IMG/VR virus record: IMGVR_UViG_3300034685_000407
Location: 1-51,461 of that record
Origin: a virus
Direction: 5' to 3' (one strand)
Length of the DNA: 51,461 nt
Shown: one piece after another, positions 1-6,559 of the stretch
How positions within the stretch are numbered: position 1 is the first letter of the stretch
Layout of the letters: each line of letters starts with the position of its first letter
Notes under the pieces: generated by a model
What the model was told of the DNA's origin: nothing
Seen by the model: only the letters and a program-made list of their open reading frames with translations
Database searches by the model: none
Made by a program: the position numbers and the translations under genes

Positions 1-447
1 CTATACTACTATTGTCTTTATCAAAGGCAGTTCCTTATGACTATCAATAGTGCTGTACTTATTATATTCTTCTCTGGTGATGTATCCTGTTTCCACCATT
101 TTCGTTATAAACTTTTCATCCACAAATTCATCTGCGGCTGACACGATTTTCTTGGATTGACCTTTATCTTTCATTACAGTAATGACCCCATCCACTTCAC
201 GGAAAATGATCTCGCGCATATCAAATATTTCTATTCCTGCCCATATCTCCTGGGTAATTGACACTACTATTATTTTATCTCCCCTTTTAATATATTTTTG
301 GGGGGTTTTATACTTTTCTATCTCTTCCTCATATCTATCTGGCAAGTTTTTCTTAACATATGCCTTAACAGTTTCGGATGCATCATTTAATAGCCATGCT
401 CCTTCCCTAGTCATATTCTGCTTGACTGTTTCAAAATCCTTTGTCAT
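1..447 (-). CDS. Hypothetical protein, 148 aa
   Basis: The reading frame is complete: the TAG stop lies on the first three bases of the window and the ATG is preceded by a strong AAGGAGG site. The protein is charged and soluble, with no signal peptide or membrane segment. An N-terminal helical stretch rich in Lys and Glu is followed by a beta-rich middle (a KIIVVSI strand, then an IFDMREIIF stretch). I do not recognise the family. It lies about 60 bp downstream of a Phd-type antitoxin gene on the same strand and may be co-transcribed with it. It does not resemble RelE, Doc or other usual Phd partners, so a toxin role is not supported. Confidence 0.7.
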   Translation of the reverse strand: MTKDFETVKQNMTREGAWLLNDASETVKAYVKKNLPDRYEEEIEKYKTPQKYIKRGDKIIVVSITQEIWAGIEIFDMREIIFREVDGVITVMKDKGQSKKIVSAADEFVDEKFITKMVETGYITREEYNKYSTIDSHKELPLIKTIVV

Positions 448-509
448 CGCAAAAACCTCCTTCGGTAAACAATTATATCTTAACTCTTATACCTGTAACT
501 TATCAAGTT

Positions 510-695
510 TTAGAGGGAAGTGATTTCTTTATTATTTTCAAGTTTTCTATATTCTTCAAAATCCATCATTACATATTTCGGTTTATTATTTTTCATAATA
601 ACAACTTGCTTCTTTTCATCTACCATCTTGGCTACTTTTGAAAAGTTTTGGTTGGCCTCCGAAATGCTAACAATTTGTTCTGGGTTAATTAGCAC
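510..695 (-). CDS. Phd/YefM-type antitoxin, apparently orphan
   Basis: This 61-aa protein has the layout of the Phd/YefM fold: an early stretch with ISEANQNFSKVAKMVDE (residues about 10-27), then a beta strand with the typical VVIMKNNKPKYVMM pattern and the ending DFEEYRKLE. Family members bind DNA as dimers, repress their own operon and neutralise a RelE/Doc toxin through a C-terminal tail, which is very short here. The start is a GTG after an AGGAGG site. A clear sigma-A promoter lies directly upstream. The next gene downstream does not look like a known toxin, so this may be an orphan antitoxin or a partner of an unknown protein. Confidence 0.8.
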   Translation of the reverse strand: MLINPEQIVSISEANQNFSKVAKMVDEKKQVVIMKNNKPKYVMMDFEEYRKLENNKEITSL

Positions 696-716
696 TTTTA
701 ACCACCTCCTAATGTA

Positions 717-744
717 ATTATATCATATTTTAGGTATAATTCAA
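717..744 (-). promoter_or_regulatory. Sigma-A promoter for the antitoxin gene
   Basis: On the minus strand TTGAAT is followed after 16 bases by a perfect TATAAT, about 22 bases before the antitoxin start codon. Confidence 0.6.
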
Positions 745-768
745 GCTAATATTTTAGGTTATTTCACT

Positions 769-803
769 AAAAAAATCACAGAGATAAAAAATCCCTGTGA
801 TTT
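769..803 (-). terminator. Rho-independent terminator
   Basis: The stem AAATCACAG/CTGTGATTT around an A/T-rich loop is followed by a T run on the minus strand. It ends the small zinc-protein gene upstream. Confidence 0.65.
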
Positions 804-833
804 CTGTCTTAAATGCTTATTGAATATTAGTTT

Positions 834-971
834 CTACTTGCCACATATACAGCATTTTTTCATCCCACTACTCTTAACTTCAGAAACAAATTCCTTTATG
901 CTTACCTTATCCTCTTTAAGCATAGCATCAGTTTTCTCCGATACCTTTCTCTCACAATCGTTACATATCAT
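834..971 (-). CDS. Small zinc-finger-like protein, 45 aa
   Basis: A short reading frame starts at ATG 971 behind a GGGAGATG-type ribosome site. It encodes a protein with a CNDC pair at its N-terminus (residues 3-6) and a CCICGK ending (residues about 40-45), joined by a charged helix. Two CxxC-like knuckles at opposite ends suggest one bound zinc. The function is unknown. It is one of several very small zinc proteins in the window and is followed by a good terminator, which supports its being a real transcription unit. It lies next to the TnpB right end but does not look like a transposon gene. Confidence 0.55.
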   Translation of the reverse strand: MICNDCERKVSEKTDAMLKEDKVSIKEFVSEVKSSGMKKCCICGK

Positions 972-1047
972 GTTCTCATCTCCCTATAGTCGTAGTAGTT
1001 CTATGCTTTTATTCTACAGGTTGAATTGCTTCCCCTGTATCTGGATC

Positions 1048-1180
1048 GTGAACTTACCCCACCTACAAGGGGATGGGGCTTCCTGCTTCTTCGACCTGTT
1101 AAAGATTATTAATCTTTAACCCTACTATCTCCACAGGCTTAATTCCGATAGTTCCTACCGTATTTATCTACAGGCTTACG
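1048..1180 (-). ncRNA. IS200/IS605-type right end with probable omega-RNA scaffold
   Basis: Directly after the TnpB stop the minus strand has the layout typical of TnpB-associated omega-RNA: GTGGCGTAAGCCTGT-type sequence, a second AAGCCTGTGGAG, an imperfect stem with TTAATCTTTAA, GAAGAAGCAGGAAGCC, and a terminal hairpin CCCCATCC/GGTGGGGT ending in AGTTCAC. In this family the RNA covers the end of tnpB and the element end, with the guide read from flanking DNA after the terminal hairpin. The related end at 44269-44303 shares CGTGAACT and the following ACC. Expression is not shown. Confidence 0.6.
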
Positions 1181-1515
1181 CCACTAATATTTTTAGTTCT
1201 TTCAATCCTTGCTTTAGAATATTTTTACTTGCGTTGGTATCTCTGTCGTGCTTAATACCACATTTAGGACATATCCATTCCCTTACGGTCAAGTCCTTAA
1301 CCTCTGCATTTTGATAGCCACATACTGAACATAACTGACTTGAAGGGTAGAAAGTATCTATTTTGTGTACAGTTCTACCATACCATTCAGCCTTATATGT
1401 GAGTAGCCTTGTGAACTCTGACCAACTGCAATCACCTATTCTTTGTGCTAACTTTTCATTCTTCATCATATTTTTTACATTCAAATCTTCAAGTATTAAG
1501 ATATGGTGTGCTAAT
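1176..1515 (-). pseudogene. tnpB: TnpB (IS200/IS605 RNA-guided nuclease), C-terminal fragment
   Basis: Only the last ~110 residues of TnpB are present. They begin near ILILEDLNV (the RuvC-II Glu region), continue through a KAEWYGR segment, include the zinc knuckles CSVCG and CPKCG, and end with [12 protein letters not shown] carrying the last RuvC Asp. The first RuvC Asp and the N-terminal DNA/RNA-binding half are missing, so the protein cannot be an active nuclease. Upstream the frame runs into an unrelated small zinc-protein gene read in another frame. This suggests a partial element insertion or a deletion that joined the two. The right end of the element is intact just downstream. Confidence 0.85.
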
Positions 1516-1788
1516 TTTACAATCCTTTTCGGAGCAACATACTTCTTCATGAAGAACTTCATATCCAAATGGATATTTCTGATCAGCGAATAATCCTCTG
1601 TAGTTGTAGTTACCTTTTTGAACTTCTTTAAATTCAGCATCAGAAGCTTCCTTATATTTAGGATGTTTCTTTTCTTTTGCAGAACAATCTGAACAAATAA
1701 CATCTTCATTCATTTTTGACATTATTCTAGTAGATAAATTTCCTCCACATCTATCACATACTTTTTTTTCATAGAAACTATCTCTCAT
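1516..1788 (-). pseudogene. Small CxxC zinc protein, 3' end disrupted by TnpB remnant
   Basis: The N-terminal part has an intact start (GGAGGAAT ribosome site, ATG at 1788), a CDRCGG knuckle near residue 11 and a CSDC knuckle near residue 33. A typical KHPKYKEA...NYNYRG ending follows, seen in small phage and plasmid zinc proteins. After about residue 70 the sequence no longer resembles that family and runs into DNA belonging to the TnpB fragment, ending at an accidental stop near 1489. The useful zinc domain may still be made. Whether the extra tail matters cannot be judged. Confidence 0.55.
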
Positions 1789-1920
1789 AGCTCTATTCCT
1801 CCTTCATCTTCATAAATTTATTAATAGTACGACTCAAGTATATATAAACAACATCATCATATTCAATAATTTAAATAATATTATGTAAGAGGGGCAGTTT
1901 CCCGCTCCGCTCCTTAATCT

Positions 1921-2823
1921 TTATAAATTCACTACTTCCTTTAATTGAGGTTTAGGTACAAACAAACCCTTCTGCATTTTATAGATATTCTCACGATAAG
2001 CAGTTTTTATTTCATCCAGATCGCATTTACCTGTCATCTGCCCACGTGAATTCCATCCTATTTCATTGGCTATGGCCATAAATACAGAATAATCTTCAAT
2101 TTCAACTTCTTTATATTTTTTCTTAAAGAATATCACACTGGTTTTGCAGGATGTTCCTGAAAAATAAAATGTTTCAGGCGGAAGAGATATTGTTCCCATA
2201 TAATAGCATTCTTCTAATACCCATTTTCTAATTTTGGCACTTTGAGAATTTGCAAGAACCCCATCCGGCATTATAAGTATTGCTTCTCCTCCTTCTTTCA
2301 GACAGTTTACTGCAAGTTCAAGGAAGTATTCCTCTAACTTACCTTTTGCATACCGAAATCCATCTATTGTTTTTGGCCCTTTTCCAAAAGGAGGGTTGCC
2401 TATTATTAAATCCATGGAGTTTTTAAATTTGTCCATGTACTCAAGAGCATCTCCTCTTATAATATTAGCTTCTGGATAACATACTGAAGCTAGTTTGGCA
2501 AGTTCACTGGACAATTCAATGCCTGTAACATTTATATCTTTATTTTTTTTATAAAGAGCATTAATAAAAGCACCTGCTCCACAGGAAAATTCCAACACAT
2601 TTGCTCCATTTGGTATGTCTATCATATCAACCATGAACTCTGTTACCACCTGCGGCGTAAAAAATTGAGTATTGTCTCCCCAGGTAATTCCGCCGTATCC
2701 AGTATGTGATTGTTTCAATTCTTCTACTTCCCCGTCAGTGAGCGGCCTTGTATCAGCTAACTTTATCAGTTCTTTTGCCCTCTCTATTCCATTCCATCTT
2801 GAGTGTTCAATTCTCCTATTCAT
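1921..2823 (-). CDS. N6-adenine DNA methyltransferase, HsdM/Eco57I type, orphan
   Basis: This 300-aa protein would transfer a methyl group from S-adenosylmethionine to adenine N6 in DNA. The order of motifs fits the gamma class: FTPQVV (residues 55-60), SAM-binding motif I VLEFSCGAGAF (76-86), an acidic GIELS strand (101-105) and catalytic NPPF (143-146). A later target-contact region holds TSCKTSVIFF. The usual motif I DPxxGxG appears as EFSCGAG. There is no specificity subunit or endonuclease next to it, so it probably acts alone to protect this element from host restriction or to mark its DNA. The ribosome site is in a GGAGGATTTTTAA leader. Confidence 0.85.
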   Translation of the reverse strand: MNRRIEHSRWNGIERAKELIKLADTRPLTDGEVEELKQSHTGYGGITWGDNTQFFTPQVVTEFMVDMIDIPNGANVLEFSCGAGAFINALYKKNKDINVTGIELSSELAKLASVCYPEANIIRGDALEYMDKFKNSMDLIIGNPPFGKGPKTIDGFRYAKGKLEEYFLELAVNCLKEGGEAILIMPDGVLANSQSAKIRKWVLEECYYMGTISLPPETFYFSGTSCKTSVIFFKKKYKEVEIEDYSVFMAIANEIGWNSRGQMTGKCDLDEIKTAYRENIYKMQKGLFVPKPQLKEVVNL

Positions 2824-2847
2824 CTTAAAAATCCTCCTTCTATCAAT

Positions 2848-3015
2848 TTAATAATTATATTTTATACCTTTTATTCCATTCTTGTTTATGCCTACAAATA
2901 GAATAAAACCTAACACAACAGAAGGTATTGGACTAATTCTTATTGCAGAAACGATAGCCGGCAGAATTAAAAACCCAAATAACAAAGTGAATTTTGATAA
3001 CTTTTTATAATCCAT
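2848..3015 (-). CDS. Small membrane protein, 55 aa
   Basis: A short frame with a GGAGGAGATAGAGT ribosome site and ATG at 3015. The product has two hydrophobic segments (about residues 9-24 and 30-42) separated by a short IRISPIPS turn, and a basic Asn/Lys/Tyr tail. This fits a two-pass hairpin membrane protein. The family is not recognised. It lies between the metallopeptidase-like gene upstream and the methyltransferase downstream, all on the same strand with short gaps, so it is probably in the same transcript. Confidence 0.5.
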   Translation of the reverse strand: MDYKKLSKFTLLFGFLILPAIVSAIRISPIPSVVLGFILFVGINKNGIKGIKYNY

Positions 3016-3031
3016 ACTCTATCTCCTCCCA

Positions 3032-3841
3032 CTATTCAAGAACATAAAAATTTTCTTTCTCAATTACATCTTCGAATATCCTTCGGCAGTAATCTTCTGC
3101 ATCATCTTCTATACCATCTCTACTTAATAGAGAAAATTCTTCTTCATACAAAGGATTAGCCTGATAACTATGTCGCAGCTCATGTATCAATGTTGTAAAC
3201 AGAGCTATGTGTATCTCTTCCCATTCATTTATATAATAGTCGGATTCCTTAATCATATCTTTTATGGTTTTCTTTATGGCCATCATGTTGACTATAACTA
3301 CGCTTTCATAGAAAAGATGTTTTCCTAATTCCTTTTGTAAATCATCCATGAACTCATAGTTATCTAATTCCTTTACTAATTTGTTGTATTCCTTTTTATT
3401 ATTTAGGAAAACAATCTTTTTAACAGTCATAAAAAGGGTTTTATCCAGCAAATTAACTAAAGAAAAGAATTTTTCTTTTTTAATTTTTAAACTATTGAAC
3501 TCAAATAAGTTATTAACATCTAAAGTATCAAGGTAATTAAACTGCACTTCCCTTCCCCATGACTCATCATAAGCAAGTATGTGGCTACTATTTTCCTCCA
3601 ATACTTCAATTTCATAAGATTCTTCAACATCTTTTCTTAAAACGCTTCTGTCCATATAGCCTACTTGCATGTCTGCAGTGCTTACTGGAATTGGTTTTAC
3701 CTTACTTTTAAAATCTCCATTAACAAAATCTTCTGCTGTAATATATCCTATCTTCATATCCTTCATCCTCCCATTTTCATTAATATGACTTCCATACACA
3801 GTTGATATTTTGTTGCATAAATTACTAAATGATGCTTTCAC
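3032..3841 (-). CDS. HExxH metallopeptidase-like protein
   Basis: The C-terminal quarter carries HELRH (residues about 220-224 of 269) within LIHELRHSYQ, the zinc-binding helix of gluzincin/SprT/ImmA-like folds, and a downstream acidic AEDYCRR helix that could give the third ligand. The rest of the protein has no recognised domain and no signal peptide, so it is likely cytoplasmic. GTG at 3841 is the best start because GGAGG sits 8 bases before it. An in-frame TTG 15 bases upstream is only 2 bases from its own Shine-Dalgarno. The substrate is unknown. It may be a regulatory protease or an anti-defence factor, but that is a guess. Confidence 0.55.
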   Translation of the reverse strand: MKASFSNLCNKISTVYGSHINENGRMKDMKIGYITAEDFVNGDFKSKVKPIPVSTADMQVGYMDRSVLRKDVEESYEIEVLEENSSHILAYDESWGREVQFNYLDTLDVNNLFEFNSLKIKKEKFFSLVNLLDKTLFMTVKKIVFLNNKKEYNKLVKELDNYEFMDDLQKELGKHLFYESVVIVNMMAIKKTIKDMIKESDYYINEWEEIHIALFTTLIHELRHSYQANPLYEEEFSLLSRDGIEDDAEDYCRRIFEDVIEKENFYVLE

Positions 3842-3897
3842 ATAATATCCCTCCAATCTCCTTCTTCATCTCAAAAAGTTCCTGTAATATATGTAAA

Positions 3898-3927
3898 AGT
3901 ATAATTATTCTTTTGAGATAATTTCAA
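3898..3927 (-). promoter_or_regulatory. Promoter upstream of the metallopeptidase gene
   Basis: On the minus strand TTGAAA is followed after 18 bases by TATACT, about 55 bases before the gene's start. Confidence 0.5.
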
Positions 3928-4062
3928 ATAAAAATGCACCCTTTGATGGGGGTGAGCGATTGATTATTTTTGTTTTTGTATGTAGAAACTGTAAGGTATA
4001 TAAAAAATACTTGAAAATTAAAAAAATCTTTTCATATCGTTGTTATAAAGGCGGTGATGCGA

Positions 4063-4647
4063 ATGATTAATGGAATACGTTCGTTTAACACAACCATGTT
4101 AAATGAGATATATAAAAAGACAACTTCTATAGAGAAAATATCAGCCAGAATAACAAGTGGAAAGGTTATTAATAGTGCAGGAGACAATCCCGGAGCTATG
4201 TTAAGTATTAGTAGGTTTGATAGTGATATTAGAGAACATCAAACAGTAATGAATAATATTCAAAATGGTATAACCATGATAGATGTTGCTATTGAGGCAC
4301 TTAATACTGTTAAAACTTATAAAGAAAAACTCGAATCAATGTCATTACAGTATGCCTTCGCAACCTCTTCTACTGATAAATCGGCACTGGAGGATAAAGC
4401 AAATCGAATTATTCAAAACATCCAGGATACATTTAATAATACCTTCTATAATGGGAAAAGGCTTTTTAATGGTCAGGAACATTATATTCACACAGGAATG
4501 TACTCCGAAAATTACACGAAGATTAAGTTCGATGACATAGTAATAAAGACTGATGATTTTATTACGGAACCACCTCCTAATCCGGGGACCGGTTCTACTT
4601 CCCCACCGACATCTACTAGAATATCATGCGAGTTACTTGTACTTTAG
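4063..4647 (+). CDS. Truncated flagellin (N-terminal D0-D1 only)
   Basis: The first ~165 residues match the flagellin N-terminal domain: an opening amphipathic helix, then ISSGK-like ARITSGKVINSAGDNPG and a long coiled-coil helix (ISRFDSDIREHQTVMNNIQNG), then NGKRLFNG. In a normal flagellin a variable centre and a C-terminal D0-D1 helix follow. Here the protein ends in a Pro/Thr/Ser-rich linker and a short unrelated tail after ~195 residues. The last 30 bases overlap the end of a convergent gene. Without the C-terminal helix it should not polymerise like a filament subunit. It is either a fragment left by rearrangement or a trimmed protein with another job. Confidence 0.8.
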   Translation: MINGIRSFNTTMLNEIYKKTTSIEKISARITSGKVINSAGDNPGAMLSISRFDSDIREHQTVMNNIQNGITMIDVAIEALNTVKTYKEKLESMSLQYAFATSSTDKSALEDKANRIIQNIQDTFNNTFYNGKRLFNGQEHYIHTGMYSENYTKIKFDDIVIKTDDFITEPPPNPGTGSTSPPTSTRISCELLVL

Positions 4648-4882
4648 CGTCAGGGTACTTTTCTTCGATTTCCGCTATTTTAGATTTTATATACTCAATT
4701 TGCATACTATAAGCATCAGGCTTACTTAAGTACCGCCTCATTTCGTATTTTAACTTCTGTATTAGGGCTTTCGCAACGAATGTTTCATCTTGAATTTCTC
4801 TTAAATCCTTATCGGAATTCACATCTAAAAGTGTTGCTACTACTTCCTCTAAACTTCTCCCTTTTCTGTCAAGCGATTTCAT
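4616..4882 (-). CDS. Hypothetical helical protein, 88 aa
   Basis: ATG 4882 is chosen because AAAAGGAGG lies 9 bases upstream; a TTG further out overlaps that ribosome site. A textbook promoter precedes the gene. The protein is strongly helical and charged (SLEEVVATLLD, then ALIQKLKYEMRRYL, then YIKSKIAEIEEKY), without cysteines or membrane segments. I do not recognise the family. Its 3' end overlaps the end of the truncated flagellin by about 30 bp on the opposite strand, so this gene probably supplied the DNA that cut off the flagellin frame. Confidence 0.65.
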   Translation of the reverse strand: MKSLDRKGRSLEEVVATLLDVNSDKDLREIQDETFVAKALIQKLKYEMRRYLSKPDAYSMQIEYIKSKIAEIEEKYPDAKVQVTRMIF

Positions 4883-4923
4883 ATTGAAAGCACCTCCTTT
4901 TCTATTCAATATTCGCTACTATC

Positions 4924-4952
4924 ACTATATCATAATTTTATATTTATGTCAA
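4924..4952 (-). promoter_or_regulatory. Strong sigma-A promoter
   Basis: On the minus strand a consensus TTGACA is followed after exactly 17 bases by TATAGT. It drives the 88-aa gene. Confidence 0.75.
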
Positions 4953-5083
4953 TTATACTTTAACGTACTTATTTTTTCGTAATATACACATTTTGGTATA
5001 GCTATTGATATTTATAATTATGGTCAGAATTATGAATTATATGCTATAATATATTTAAAAATACAAATTGGAGAAGGTGTTAT

Positions 5084-6058
5084 ATGAATAACGATATTTT
5101 AATAGAATACATAGATATGTTTAAAGACTATTTATCTTTAAGAAACAAATCACAAAGAACGATTTCTGAATACGGGTATGATCTCTATATGTTTAACAAT
5201 TTCCTTGATGAAAAAGGACTTCTTAATAAAATTCAGTCCATTAATGATATTAATGAACGAATGATAGAAAAGTTCATCATTTATTTAAGAAATGAAAAGA
5301 AAAACTCTGTGGGAGAACCTCTATCCCCTACAACCATCAAAAGAAAGTTTTTTGCCATAAGTTCTTTTTTTAAATTTCTTATAAGAAAGAAGTATTTTAT
5401 CGGAGAAAATCCTACAAAGTACATAGACATGATTACTACCACAACATTAAGCACCCACACTTATCTTTCAATAGGACAAGCACAGCAGCTCATATCTAAT
5501 ATAGATACAAAATATAAAGAAAGAGATACTCTTATAATCGGACTTATGCTATTAATGGGACTTCGTGTAAGCGAAGTAGCTAAACTTAATATTGGAGACA
5601 TAGATAGTTTCAATAAAACCATTACAATTCATGGGAAAGGCGATAAAGAACGAACTATTCCCTACTCTGCCGAAATCGAAAAATACATTTTGGACTATCT
5701 TGCTTGTAGAGAGAACATAACATCTTTATCTGATAAAAATGCTTTATTTATTTCCAGAAACCATAAGAGGATAACCGTAAGAAGAATTCAAAAACTTACA
5801 GCAGAGTTAGTAAACCAATTAGGATTTAATATTGGAAAGGAGAATGAACCATCCAGAAAAAAGATAACTTGTCACAAACTGCGTCATACTTTCGGTACAT
5901 TATCTGTTCAAAATGGTGTTGACATACTAACTCTTAAAGATATACTTGGTCATTCTACAATTAATACAACGCAAATATATGCTAAAGCATCAAATGCTCA
6001 AATTAAAAATGCTATAGAAAATAATCCTGTTTATAACAGGCCTATGTTAAATGAATAA
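5084..6058 (+). CDS. Tyrosine recombinase/integrase, XerC/XerD type
   Basis: This 324-aa protein has the two-domain layout of phage-type integrases. An N-terminal SAM-like core-binding domain (residues ~5-110) includes KSQRTISEYGYDL, and a catalytic domain follows. Active-site residues are visible: Arg161 in GLRVSEVAKL, Lys in HGKGDKER (~186), HKLRH (His264, Arg267), His290 in LGHS and nucleophile Tyr299 in TQIYAK. It would cut and rejoin DNA at specific sites, either to resolve dimers of a large replicon or to integrate it. No repeated attachment site is obvious nearby. A GGAGAAGG ribosome site precedes the ATG and a TATAAT lies near 5045. Confidence 0.9.
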   Translation: MNNDILIEYIDMFKDYLSLRNKSQRTISEYGYDLYMFNNFLDEKGLLNKIQSINDINERMIEKFIIYLRNEKKNSVGEPLSPTTIKRKFFAISSFFKFLIRKKYFIGENPTKYIDMITTTTLSTHTYLSIGQAQQLISNIDTKYKERDTLIIGLMLLMGLRVSEVAKLNIGDIDSFNKTITIHGKGDKERTIPYSAEIEKYILDYLACRENITSLSDKNALFISRNHKRITVRRIQKLTAELVNQLGFNIGKENEPSRKKITCHKLRHTFGTLSVQNGVDILTLKDILGHSTINTTQIYAKASNAQIKNAIENNPVYNRPMLNE

Positions 6059-6086
6059 AACTTTTTATTTTAGGGAGGTATTATAT

Positions 6087-6398
6087 ATGGTATATGAAGA
6101 TTACATAAGCAAATTCAATATTGATATTAATGGACTTTTTACACCTGAAGAAGTGTCTAGTGAACTATCAGATAAAGTGTTTTTCCAACTCGGTTTTGAT
6201 CCTGTATTCTCACCAATGGATTTAGAAAAACTCGAACTGCGTGATCCTAAAGAATGGAATAGAATTACTTCTTCCCTAGAAGAAATAGAATTAAGAATAG
6301 CTATGGACTGCTACTTTGAGGAAAGAGAGCTATTAGAAAAAGATATAAATAAAAATATCGGATTAATAATGGAACTAATCAACTATGTGCAGAACTAA
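6087..6398 (+). CDS. Hypothetical acidic protein, 103 aa
   Basis: The ATG at 6087 follows GGGAGG by 8 bases, and the gene begins 28 bases after the recombinase stop, so the two are probably co-transcribed. The product is acidic and helical, with a FTPEEVSSEL stretch and a long Glu-rich helix (EEIELRIAMDCYFEERELL). No known domain is recognised. A clear terminator follows. Position suggests a recombination accessory role, but nothing in the sequence proves it. Confidence 0.6.
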   Translation: MVYEDYISKFNIDINGLFTPEEVSSELSDKVFFQLGFDPVFSPMDLEKLELRDPKEWNRITSSLEEIELRIAMDCYFEERELLEKDINKNIGLIMELINYVQN

Positions 6399-6423
6399 AG
6401 GTGGATCTCTCCACCTTTTTTAT
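6397..6423 (+). terminator. Rho-independent terminator
   Basis: Stem AAAGGTGGA/TCCACCTTT with a short loop and a run of T, right after the stop codon of the 103-aa gene. Confidence 0.8.
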
Positions 6424-6491
6424 TTTTATCCCAAAATCACTTTAATACTTTTGCCTTTTATTTCTGTCCTTGTCGCCTTTTTCCGTACAAT

Positions 6492-6520
6492 TTGATTTTT
6501 TCTATGTTTTGCTATACAAT
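6492..6520 (+). promoter_or_regulatory. Promoter for the secA-like gene
   Basis: TTGATT, 17-base spacer, TACAAT, 40 bases upstream of the TTG start. Confidence 0.55.
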
Positions 6521-6559
6521 TACATAGATACAACAATTTCTATGGAAGGGGTGGTTCTG

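Noticed and set aside
182-641. Overlapping plus-strand frames at the left edge
   Set aside because: They are antisense shadows of the 148-aa and antitoxin genes and lack ribosome sites.
1-695. Complete toxin-antitoxin pair
   Set aside because: The 148-aa neighbour does not show RelE, Doc, Fic or PIN features; only the antitoxin is supported.
820-1119. Plus-strand open frame over the tnpB right end
   Set aside because: It has no ribosome site, is antisense to the 45-aa zinc gene and the omega-RNA end, and has no protein-like composition.
4882-4909. TTG start for the 88-aa gene
   Set aside because: It would place the AAGGAGG ribosome site inside the coding region.
5084-6058. Integration (att) site beside the recombinase
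   Set aside because: No direct repeat of useful length or tRNA end could be seen next to the gene.
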